Made by a program: the position numbers and the translations under genes
The notes under the pieces: model-generated
The model's database searches: none
Told to the model about the DNA's origin: nothing
The model's input: the letters and a program-made list of their open reading frames with translations, nothing else
Shown: positions 56,700 to 64,000 of the stretch, one piece after another
Position numbering within the stretch: position 1 is the stretch's first letter
Layout: each line of letters opens with the position of its first letter
Assembly (NCBI RefSeq): GCF_001750285.1
Contig: NZ_MAMP01000020.1
Coordinates: 186,001-250,000 of the forward strand
DNA length: 64,000 bases
Direction of reading: 5' to 3'
From: Domibacillus iocasae
GTDB lineage: Bacteria; Bacillota; Bacilli; Bacillales; Domibacillaceae

Positions 56700-57835
56700 G
56701 CCATTTATTCCCTACGTATGCAAGATGGGACGTCACACCAATTAAAGCAAAAGGCGCCTATCTTACCGCAAAAGATGGAAAAGAATACCTTGATTTCACG
56801 TCCGGTATCAGCGTATGCAACCTCGGCCATGCACCGGAAAACGTCAAAGAAGCAGTTGAAGACCAGCTGAATCAGTTTTGGCACACATCAAATTTATTTC
56901 AAATTGAGCTGCAGGAAGACGTGGCGAAACAGCTGGCTGATGCATCTGAACTGGACCTCGTCTTTTTCGGAAACAGCGGCGCTGAAGCGAATGAAGCAGC
57001 GCTGAAGCTCGTACGTAAGTCAACCGGCCGCACAAAAGTCATTACATTCGTTGACTCCTTCCACGGGCGTACGTTTGCAACAATGGCGGCGACCGGACAG
57101 GATAAAATTAAAACGGGCTTCGGGCCAATGCTTGAATCTTTTGAATATGTGCCGATGAATGACATTGAATCACTGAAAGCAGCAATGGATGACAACACAG
57201 CCGCAATCATGTTTGAGGTCATCCAAGGTGAAGGCGGCATTAACGAAGGCGATGCGGACTTTTTAAAAGAAGCAGAGCGATTGGCCCATGAAAATGAATC
57301 ACTCGTTATCATCGATGAAATCCAAACAGGGATTGGCCGGACGGGCAAGCCATTCGCATTCCAGCACATCGGCTTGAATCCGGATATCGTTTCAGTCGCC
57401 AAAGGCATCGCAAGTGGCTTCCCATTAGGGGCGATTATCGGCAGATCCTCTCTTTCCGAGGCTTTTTCTGCCGGTTCTCACGGCTCTACATTCGGCGGAA
57501 ACCCTGTTGCACTTGCTGCCGCGAAAGAAACGTTATCGACGATTTTTAATGACTCTTTTTTAACAGATGTAACGAAAAAAGGGGAAAAGCTTCGTTATTT
57601 ATTGGATGAAGCTTTAAAAGAAGAAACGATTTTCAAAAAGCTCAAAGGAAAAGGATTAATGGTCGGCATTGAACTGAACGAGGAAGCAGGTCCATTTATT
57701 GCAAAAGCGCGTGAGCATAACCTGCTTATTTTAACGGCCGGGACAAACGTGATCCGCCTTCTCCCTCCTCTTAATGTGACAGAGGAAGAAATCGAAAAAG
57801 CAGTCAGAGTGATCGCCGATATTTTAAAGAAATAA
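56696..57835 (+). CDS. argD: Acetylornithine aminotransferase
   Basis: A 379-residue PLP enzyme: SGISVCNLGHAPENV, FFGNSGAEANEAALKL, VIIDEIQTGIGRTG and the Schiff-base Lys in SVAKGIASGFPLGA. TTG start overlapping argB, after AAGGAGGAAACAAA. Last gene of the operon; argF and carAB are not in the window. Confidence 0.93.
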   Translation: MSHLFPTYARWDVTPIKAKGAYLTAKDGKEYLDFTSGISVCNLGHAPENVKEAVEDQLNQFWHTSNLFQIELQEDVAKQLADASELDLVFFGNSGAEANEAALKLVRKSTGRTKVITFVDSFHGRTFATMAATGQDKIKTGFGPMLESFEYVPMNDIESLKAAMDDNTAAIMFEVIQGEGGINEGDADFLKEAERLAHENESLVIIDEIQTGIGRTGKPFAFQHIGLNPDIVSVAKGIASGFPLGAIIGRSSLSEAFSAGSHGSTFGGNPVALAAAKETLSTIFNDSFLTDVTKKGEKLRYLLDEALKEETIFKKLKGKGLMVGIELNEEAGPFIAKAREHNLLILTAGTNVIRLLPPLNVTEEEIEKAVRVIADILKK

Positions 57836-57855
57836 CATACCATTTGCACGGCTAT

Positions 57856-57961
57856 CGCCGGTATCGTTAAAATAACGCCGGAAACCGTTGTGATAACGCC
57901 AAAATATCAATATACCGGCGTTAACTCTTTACATACCGGCCATAAATGAAAAATACCGGCG
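57856..57961 (+). repeat. Cluster of short ACCGGC repeats
   Basis: ATACCGGC occurs at 57912, 57933 and 57953, with the inverted CGCCGGTAT at 57856 and shortened copies at 57876 and 57894. The stretch lies between argD and a strong terminator and has no ORF. Possible protein-binding array or transcribed structured 3' end. Confidence 0.45.
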
Positions 57962-57966
57962 CACAT

Positions 57967-58001
57967 AAAGGAAGGCTGCCCGAAATGGGCAGCCTTCCTT
58001 T
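57967..58001. terminator. Strong bidirectional terminator
   Basis: AAAGGAAGGCTGCCC and GGGCAGCCTTCCTTT form a 15 bp perfect stem with loop GAAAT, between the convergent argD and esterase genes. Confidence 0.85.
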
Positions 58002-58004
58002 ATT

Positions 58005-58778
58005 TTAAAGAACTTTTTTCAATTGGTCCTGCTTAAACGCAATAGATTTAATAAAACCTGCTGATGCTTCGACAATGCTGTCTGCATCATGGTCCATCGT
58101 TGCCACGTGATACGAATCAGCTAACGTGATGAGCCGTTTTTGAGATGATGAGATGGACTGGTAAATAAACGACGTATTTTCCGGCGGCACAACATGATCC
58201 ACTGCTGACTTTATACAAAGCGTGGGGACTTGAATTCGGCTTAAGACAGACGGTACTTCTTTCATCAATTTTTGCAGTTCACGAATAGAAGCAACGGGCG
58301 CCTCCTCATAGGTAATTTCATGAACATTTTCTTTTTTTATGTCAGGAGGCCCTTCAGGAATAAAACGTGGGGCAGGATCGTTTCGTAAATGATCAAGTGA
58401 AGGCAATGTGAGTGCAGCGTTAATCGTGATGATACCCTCAACATCCTGATGAGCTGCCGCAAACTTTAATGTCAGGGTGCCGCCCATTGACTGCCCCATT
58501 AAAAAGATGCGCTTGCCGCGTTTTTTCAAAAAGCGGTACGCCCGTGAATAGCTTTCATACCAGTCAGCGTGTGTGCATTTTTCCATATCGGCCTGGTGCG
58601 TACCATGTCCTTTTAACCGCGGTGCAATCACAGAAAACCCTTGTTTGTTCAGTGCTTCCGCCACGTCCCGGACACTTTGCGGCGTACCGATAAATCCATG
58701 AGACAGAACAATTCCAATCTCATTTCCTTCTAGATAAAATGACTCTGCACCCGGCATTACTGCGTATTCTTCTCTCAT
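58005..58778 (-). CDS. Alpha/beta hydrolase (carboxylesterase / monoglyceride lipase-like)
   Basis: A 257-residue hydrolase: LSHGFIGTPQ oxyanion motif, nucleophile elbow GQSMGG, acid in KSAVDHVVPPE and catalytic His in SYHVATMDHD. Resembles Est30-type carboxylesterases. Ribosome site GGAGG. Monocistronic between terminators. Confidence 0.85.
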   Translation of the reverse strand: MREEYAVMPGAESFYLEGNEIGIVLSHGFIGTPQSVRDVAEALNKQGFSVIAPRLKGHGTHQADMEKCTHADWYESYSRAYRFLKKRGKRIFLMGQSMGGTLTLKFAAAHQDVEGIITINAALTLPSLDHLRNDPAPRFIPEGPPDIKKENVHEITYEEAPVASIRELQKLMKEVPSVLSRIQVPTLCIKSAVDHVVPPENTSFIYQSISSSQKRLITLADSYHVATMDHDADSIVEASAGFIKSIAFKQDQLKKVL

Positions 58779-58869
58779 TTTTTCGGTCCTCCGTTTTAAT
58801 TCCGATTATTTTTATAAGATATGTACACTTTAACGTATCTTATCCGACAAGTCAAGTTGGAATTAAATG

Positions 58870-58899
58870 AAAAAGCTGCTTCCCCAGAAAGGAAGCAGC
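58870..58899 (-). terminator. Terminator of the gat operon
   Basis: GCTGCTTCC and GGAAGCAGC form a 9 bp stem, followed on the minus strand by TTTTTC. Confidence 0.85.
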
Positions 58900-58906
58900 A
58901 TGAGTA

Positions 58907-60334
58907 TTATCGTTTTTGAATTTCTTCTGCAAGCAATTTGTTGATGGCCTGCGGGTTTGCCTGGCCTTTTGATGCTTTCATAATTTGACCAACGAGGAAG
59001 CCAATCGCTTTTTTCTTGCCTTCTTTAAAGTCAGCAATCGATTGCGGGTTCGCATCCAGTGCGTCGTTGACGAACTTTAGAAGTGCGGATTCGTCTGAAA
59101 TTTGAACGAGTCCTTTTTCTTTCACGATTGCTTCTGCATCGCCGCCGTTTTCAATAATTTCTTTAAAAACAGTTTTGGCGATTTTAGATGAAATCGTCCC
59201 TTCTTCCAGAAGCTTGATCATGCCGGCTAAATTTTCCGGTGTCAGCTTTGTTTCAGCCAATTCCTTGCCTTCAGCGTTTAAGTATGCCGGTACTTCGCCC
59301 ATCATCCAGTTTGAAGCCAATTTCGCCGCTGCACCTGCTGCGACTGTCGCTTCAAAGAAATCCGCAATCTCTTTTGACATCGTCAAAATTTTCGCGTCAT
59401 GCGCCGGAAGTCCAAGCTCTTCCATGTAACGCTTTTTACGTGCGTCCGGAAGCTCTGGAATCGATGCACGCACACGCTCTTTCCACTCTTCGTCAATGTA
59501 AACAGGAAGAAGATCCGGCTCTGGGAAGTAACGGTAGTCATCTGATCCTTCTTTTACACGCATCAAAATGGTTTTGCCTGTTGATTCGTCAAAGCGGCGT
59601 GTTTCCTGCTCTACTTTTCCTCCGGAAGACACAACTTCCGCCTGACGTTTTTCTTCATACTCAAGCCCTTTGCGGACAAAGTTAAATGAATTTAAGTTTT
59701 TCAGTTCTGTTCTTGTACCAAATTCATCCTGTCCAAATGGGCGGATCGAAATGTTCGCATCACAGCGAAGCGATCCTTCTTCCATTTTGCAGTCGGATAC
59801 TTCAGTGTATTGAATGATCGCTTTTAATTTTTCTAAAAATGCATACGCTTCTTCCGGTGTACGGATGTCTGGCTCAGAAACGATTTCGACAAGCGGTGTT
59901 CCCTGGCGGTTGTAATCGCAAAGAGAATGCTTGCCGGCATGCGTCAGCTTGCCCGCATCTTCTTCTAAATGAAGACGGGTGATTCCAATCCGTTTCGTTT
60001 CGCCGTTCACTTCAATTTCTACCCATCCGTGTTCACCGATCGGCTTATCATTTTGTGATACTTGATACGCTTTTGGATTATCCGGATAGAAATAGTTTTT
60101 CCGGTCCCAGATGGATTCTTCAGCGATTTCACAATTGATTGCCATTGCCGCTTTCATCGCAAATTCAACGGCTTTTTCGTTCATAACCGGCAATACACCC
60201 GGATAACCGAGGTCAATAACCGTTGTATTTGTGTTCGGCTCCGCGCCGAAATGGGCCGGGGCCGATGAAAAGATTTTTGAGTTTGTTTTTAATTCAACGT
60301 GGACTTCAAGTCCGATAACAGTTTCAAATTGCAT
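58907..60334 (-). CDS. gatB: Asp/Glu-tRNA amidotransferase subunit B
   Basis: A 475-residue subunit that phosphorylates Glu-tRNA(Gln) or Asp-tRNA(Asn). N-terminal [15 protein letters not shown] and [15 protein letters not shown] are the signature; the C-terminal YqeY-like domain binds tRNA. GTAAGGAGGGG ribosome site. Last gene of gatCAB. Confidence 0.95.
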   Translation of the reverse strand: MQFETVIGLEVHVELKTNSKIFSSAPAHFGAEPNTNTTVIDLGYPGVLPVMNEKAVEFAMKAAMAINCEIAEESIWDRKNYFYPDNPKAYQVSQNDKPIGEHGWVEIEVNGETKRIGITRLHLEEDAGKLTHAGKHSLCDYNRQGTPLVEIVSEPDIRTPEEAYAFLEKLKAIIQYTEVSDCKMEEGSLRCDANISIRPFGQDEFGTRTELKNLNSFNFVRKGLEYEEKRQAEVVSSGGKVEQETRRFDESTGKTILMRVKEGSDDYRYFPEPDLLPVYIDEEWKERVRASIPELPDARKKRYMEELGLPAHDAKILTMSKEIADFFEATVAAGAAAKLASNWMMGEVPAYLNAEGKELAETKLTPENLAGMIKLLEEGTISSKIAKTVFKEIIENGGDAEAIVKEKGLVQISDESALLKFVNDALDANPQSIADFKEGKKKAIGFLVGQIMKASKGQANPQAINKLLAEEIQKR

Positions 60335-60349
60335 AGCTTGCTCCCCTCC

Positions 60350-61798
60350 TTACAGCCCAGGTTTTTGTTTATGAAAATCAGTTGCTTGCTCGTACGCATG
60401 AGCAACACGATAAACGGTTTTTTCATCGAAATGATGGCCAATAATTTGCAGGCCGAGCGGCAGGCCGTTTTCCGCAAAACCGCACGGAACGGAAATACCC
60501 GGTACACCGGCAAGGTTCACCGGAATCGTCAAAATATCGTTCGCATACATCGTCAATGGATCGTCAATGATTTCGCCGATTTTAAAAGCCGGTGTTGGTG
60601 TTGTCGGGCCAATAATGACGTCATAGCTTTCCAGCACGTCTTCAAAGTCCTTTTTAATGAGTGTGCGGACTTGCTGCGCTTTTTTATAGTACGCATCGTA
60701 GTAGCCGGAGCTGAGCGCGAATGTACCTAGCATAATACGGCGTTTTACTTCGTCGCCGAAACCTTCAGCACGTGTTTTTTTGTATAAATCAATTAAGTTG
60801 TCCGCATTTTCAGCACGGTAGCCGTAACGGATGCCGTCAAAACGGGCCAGGTTGGATGAAGCTTCTGATGATGCAAGCAGGTAATATGTCGCTACGCCAT
60901 ATTTCGAATGCGGCAGTGACACTTCTTCCCACGTTGCACCAAGACCTTCCAGCACTTTAAGAGCTGAGAGAACTGATTGCCTCACTTCTTCAGAAACCCC
61001 TTCACCGAGGTATTCTTTTGGCACAGCAATTCGAAGTCCTTTAATGTCGCCCGTCAAATTCGCCGAAAACTTCTCTGCCGGAACATTCGCAGATGTTGAA
61101 TCATGCGGGTCGATGCCGACAATCGCTTCCAAGAGATGAGCATTATCTTCTACATTGCGTGTAATCGGCCCGATTTGATCAAGCGATGATGCAAACGCAA
61201 TTAAGCCGAAGCGTGACACACGGCCGTATGTAGGCTTCATGCCGACAACACCACAGAAAGAAGCAGGCTGGCGAATCGAGCCGCCTGTATCAGAACCAAG
61301 TGAAAAAGGCACTTCTCCCGCCGCAACAGAAGCGGCCGAACCACCAGATGAACCACCCGGCACATGATTAAGGTTCCAAGGGTTGCGTGTTTTCTGGAAA
61401 CTGGAGTTTTCAGTTGACGACCCCATCGCAAATTCATCCATGTTTAATTTTCCGACTGTAATAGTCCCGGCTTCGTGAAGCTTGTTCACAACCGTCGCAT
61501 CATAAATCGGGTCAAAATTACGAAGAATTTGGCTGGCAGCCGTCGTGCGAAGACCTTTTGTGACGATGTTATCTTTTACACCGATTGGAATACCTGATAA
61601 AATACCGGTTTTGCCGGCGCTTTGTGCTTCTTCCGCCTGCTTGCGGGCATTTTCTTCGTCTAATGTAATAAACGCTTTTACATCGCCATCAACTGCGGCG
61701 ATGCGTTTAAACGATTCATCAACGAGATCCGGAATCGACACTTCTTTTTTCTCAAGCATCGATTGAATCTCCGTCAGTTTGTGATCAAATAATGACAC
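60350..61798 (-). CDS. gatA: Asp/Glu-tRNA amidotransferase subunit A
   Basis: A 482-residue amidase that frees ammonia from Gln. The Ser-cisSer-Lys triad lies in [24 protein letters not shown] and [19 protein letters not shown] start after GGGGG. Between gatC and gatB as usual. Confidence 0.95.
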   Translation of the reverse strand: MSLFDHKLTEIQSMLEKKEVSIPDLVDESFKRIAAVDGDVKAFITLDEENARKQAEEAQSAGKTGILSGIPIGVKDNIVTKGLRTTAASQILRNFDPIYDATVVNKLHEAGTITVGKLNMDEFAMGSSTENSSFQKTRNPWNLNHVPGGSSGGSAASVAAGEVPFSLGSDTGGSIRQPASFCGVVGMKPTYGRVSRFGLIAFASSLDQIGPITRNVEDNAHLLEAIVGIDPHDSTSANVPAEKFSANLTGDIKGLRIAVPKEYLGEGVSEEVRQSVLSALKVLEGLGATWEEVSLPHSKYGVATYYLLASSEASSNLARFDGIRYGYRAENADNLIDLYKKTRAEGFGDEVKRRIMLGTFALSSGYYDAYYKKAQQVRTLIKKDFEDVLESYDVIIGPTTPTPAFKIGEIIDDPLTMYANDILTIPVNLAGVPGISVPCGFAENGLPLGLQIIGHHFDEKTVYRVAHAYEQATDFHKQKPGL

Positions 61799-61810
61799 AG
61801 TCTCTCCCCC

Positions 61811-62101
61811 TTACTCAATAATCGACGGCACACGAATTTGGCCGTCCTGCTGATCCGGTGCATTTTTCAACACGTCTTCCCGGTCAAGCCCTGGTGCTGA
61901 TTCGTCTTTCCGCAATACATTTTTCATATTTAAAACGTGTGAAGTTGGCTTCACGTTTGATGTATCAAGTTCATTCAGCTGCTCGGCGAATGTAATGATC
62001 GCATCGAGCTGTTCCGTAAATGTATGCACTTCTTCGTCTGTGACAGCGAGGCGCGCCAAATGGGCCACATGCCGTACTTGTTCTTCTGAAATTCGCGTCA
62101 A
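61811..62101 (-). CDS. gatC: Asp/Glu-tRNA amidotransferase subunit C
   Basis: A 96-residue linker subunit ([20 protein letters not shown]) that wraps GatA and GatB. TTG start at 62101 after GGAGGTGG. First gene of the operon. Confidence 0.93.
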   Translation of the reverse strand: MTRISEEQVRHVAHLARLAVTDEEVHTFTEQLDAIITFAEQLNELDTSNVKPTSHVLNMKNVLRKDESAPGLDREDVLKNAPDQQDGQIRVPSIIE

Positions 62102-62180
62102 TGGAATCCACCTCCGTAAAAAATTTGTACGCTAATAATTGCACAAAGTCTATTTTACCATGATTTGCGCCTCCGTAAAC

Positions 62181-62219
62181 AAAAAGAAGGACCGTCTTCA
62201 GTTTCGAAGATGGTCCTTC
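62181..62219 (-). terminator. Terminator of aceA
   Basis: GAAGGACCGTCTTC and GAAGATGGTCCTTC form a stem with one mismatch; TTTTTG follows on the minus strand. Confidence 0.75.
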
Positions 62220-62269
62220 ATCTATTTTACATCCCCCAATGTAAGACAGATCCCTTTGTTCGTAAATAA

Positions 62270-63559
62270 TTAGTTTGTCTGGAATTGCTCTTCTTCGGTT
62301 GAACCTTTCAGTGCAGTCGTTGAAGACTGGCCTCCTGTTACAGTCATAGAGACAGCATCAAAGTAGCCCGTTCCAACTTCACGCTGATGGCGTGTAGCTG
62401 TGTAGCCATCCTTTTCGGCTGCAAATTCCGCTTGCTGAAGCTCTGAGTAAGCACCCATTCCACGATCCTTGTATCCGTTTGCAAGCTGGAACATGCTGTA
62501 ATTCAATGTGTGGAAGCCGGCAAGTGTGACGAATTGGAATTTATAACCCATTTTCCCGAGTTCTACTTGATATTTCTCGATTGTTTCATCATCGAGTTTC
62601 GCTTTCCAGTTAAATGAAGGCGAGCAGTTATAGGCAAGTAATTTGCCCGGGAATTTTTCATGAATCGCATCCGCAAAACGCTGTGCATCCTCTAAATTCG
62701 GTTCAGATGTTTCACACCAGATCATATCTGCATATGGTGCATATGCAAGACCTCGTGCAATCGCCTGATCGAGACCCGCTTTCGTCCGGAAGAAACCTTC
62801 TGATGTACGTTCGCCAGTTAGGAACTCCGCATCTGCAGGATCAATATCGCTCGTGATCAAGTCAGCTGCATCGGCATCTGTACGAGCGATTAATACAGTT
62901 GGTGTACCCATTACATCTGCTGCAAGACGTGCCGCAATTAGATTTTTCACTGCTACTTGAGTAGGAAGCAGTACTTTTCCGCCCAGATGGCCGCATTTTT
63001 TCTCAGATGAAAGCTGATCTTCAAAGTGAACACCAGATGCGCCTGATTCAATCATGCCCTTCATAAGCTCAAATACGTTCAGCTGTCCCCCAAACCCTGC
63101 TTCCGCATCCGCTACGATTGGTGCGAAATAATCGATTGAATCATCGCCTTCCATGTGAGCGATCTGGTCCGCACGCTGAAGGGCCTGATTGATACGCTTT
63201 ACAACATTCGGTACGCTGTTAGCCGGATAAAGACTTTGATCCGGGTACATGTTGCCTGAAAGGTTCGCGTCCGCTGCTACTTGCCAGCCACTTAAATAAA
63301 TCGCTTTCAATCCTGCTTTTACTTGCTGCACAGCCTGGTTGCCTGTCAATGCTCCAAGGGCATTAACGAAATTTTCCTGATTAACCAGACTCCATAGTTT
63401 GTCAGCACCGCGTTTAGCCAATGTATGTTCAATATCAATCGAACCACGAAGCTTGATCACTTCTTCTGCCGAGTAAGGACGTTCAATTCCTTTCCACCGT
63501 GCCTCATTTCCCCACGCTTGTTGAAGCTGATCTACCCGCTGTTGTGTTGTATTTCCCAT
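62270..63559 (-). CDS. aceA: Isocitrate lyase
   Basis: A 429-residue enzyme of the glyoxylate shunt that splits isocitrate to succinate and glyoxylate. Signature [13 protein letters not shown] with the catalytic Cys, and [12 protein letters not shown] for metal binding. Start after AAGGGGG. No malate synthase is next to it in the window. The presence of aceA suits growth on acetate or fatty acids. Confidence 0.94.
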   Translation of the reverse strand: MGNTTQQRVDQLQQAWGNEARWKGIERPYSAEEVIKLRGSIDIEHTLAKRGADKLWSLVNQENFVNALGALTGNQAVQQVKAGLKAIYLSGWQVAADANLSGNMYPDQSLYPANSVPNVVKRINQALQRADQIAHMEGDDSIDYFAPIVADAEAGFGGQLNVFELMKGMIESGASGVHFEDQLSSEKKCGHLGGKVLLPTQVAVKNLIAARLAADVMGTPTVLIARTDADAADLITSDIDPADAEFLTGERTSEGFFRTKAGLDQAIARGLAYAPYADMIWCETSEPNLEDAQRFADAIHEKFPGKLLAYNCSPSFNWKAKLDDETIEKYQVELGKMGYKFQFVTLAGFHTLNYSMFQLANGYKDRGMGAYSELQQAEFAAEKDGYTATRHQREVGTGYFDAVSMTVTGGQSSTTALKGSTEEEQFQTN

Positions 63560-63667
63560 TTTAAAACATCCCCCTTGTTATAAAACAGTTTATTGTTTAC
63601 AATTTGTATTATATAACAGTTGGTTTCATTTGCCAACCCTTTTTTGAAAAAAGATTCAAAAAAATAA

Positions 63668-63697
63668 AAAGCCGGAAGAATAGTCTCTTCCGGCTTT
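63668..63697. terminator. Terminator of the ZIP transporter gene
   Basis: AAAGCCGGAAGA and TCTTCCGGCTTT form a 12 bp stem, with T-rich text on the minus strand side. Confidence 0.8.
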
Positions 63698-63704
63698 GTT
63701 ATTT

Positions 63705-64000
63705 TTATAAAAGAAGCAGCAAGCTGATGGCCATCACAGCCATTCCAGATACAACACCGTAAATGGCTAAATGGGTTTGGTCATATTTTTGCGCAGCGGG
63801 CAGCAGTTCATCAAGAGAAATGAACACCATAATTCCAGCCACACCGGCGAAAATCATGCCAAACATCGTATCTGTTAAATAAGGCATTAAAATAAGCCAG
63901 GCGACAAGCGCCCCAACTGGTTCTGACAAGCCAGATAAAAATGACCATTTAAATGCTTTTTTTCGATCTCCTGTCGCAAAATAAAGAGGTACAGCCACCG
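63705..64000 (-). CDS. ZIP-family metal transporter (5' part outside window)
   Basis: The last 98 codons of a ZIP transporter. SGLSEPVGALVAWL and AGIMVFISLDELLPAA match helices 5-6 of ZupT-type proteins, with the metal-site Glu. It should carry zinc or other divalent metals into the cell. The start lies past base 64000; the ATG at 63998 is internal. Confidence 0.85.
   Translation of the reverse strand, partial: VAVPLYFATGDRKKAFKWSFLSGLSEPVGALVAWLILMPYLTDTMFGMIFAGVAGIMVFISLDELLPAAQKYDQTHLAIYGVVSGMAVMAISLLLLL

Overview
The window comes from a low-to-mid GC, endospore-forming Firmicute of the Bacillaceae. The signs are a CotY/CotZ-type spore coat gene, gatCAB, argCBD, dgkB and rlmCD of Bacillus type, strong AAGGAGG ribosome sites, and GTG/TTG starts. 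The genus cannot be fixed from the sequence alone. Functional names rest on motifs and family resemblance that I recognise; no database search was run.

Bases 1 to about 34,660 are a temperate phage, the right-hand part of a prophage whose left end lies outside the window. Nearly all phage genes read leftward. In order of transcription the parts are: an integrase, an ImmA-type protease and lysogenic-conversion genes reading rightward (30.4-34.6 kb); a CI/Cro-like switch with three matching operators (29.6-30.4 kb); an early operon with Rha-type regulator, DUF771, XRE protein, tiny ORFs, SbcC-like ATPase, RecT/Bet annealing protein, DnaD-like initiator with origin-like repeats inside it, DnaC-like loader, Dam methylase and a DUF1064 nuclease-like protein (15.9-29.4 kb); and a late operon with terminase, portal, head, connector, contractile-tail sheath, tube, chaperone and the start of the tape measure (1-15.2 kb). 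Lysis genes, tail fibres and attL would lie left of base 1. Several genes break the late and early operons as morons with their own terminators, including an ApeA-like HEPN protein. The early region also holds three very short rightward promoter-terminator units and a two-hairpin leader RNA.

The phage ends directly behind the 3' end of rlmCD (34.7 kb). Bases 34.7-64.0 kb are chromosome. In Bacillus subtilis gatCAB, dgkB and rlmCD lie almost together in one direction. Here they keep that direction and order but are spread over 27 kb by inserted blocks: a TrmB-regulated TauE permease, a DUF2085 gene broken by an amber codon, a heterodimeric ABC exporter, an MFS/MarR pair, an argCBD operon without argJ, and, most striking, an 8.7 kb block (42.7-51.5 kb).

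That block holds a spore-coat gene, three YheC/YheD-type ATP-grasp modules (one fused to a Mur-ligase catalytic half), a stand-alone MurF-like ligase without a recognisable MurF N-domain, another ATP-grasp ligase and a secreted NlpC/P60 protein. The fused protein has the domain order of cyanophycin synthetase but with different parts. At least one promoter in the block fits the sigma-K pattern. I read it as a candidate sporulation-linked, ribosome-independent peptide or envelope-polymer pathway and consider it the best candidate here for an undescribed system. The right edge carries gatCAB, isocitrate lyase and the C-terminal part of a ZIP metal transporter.
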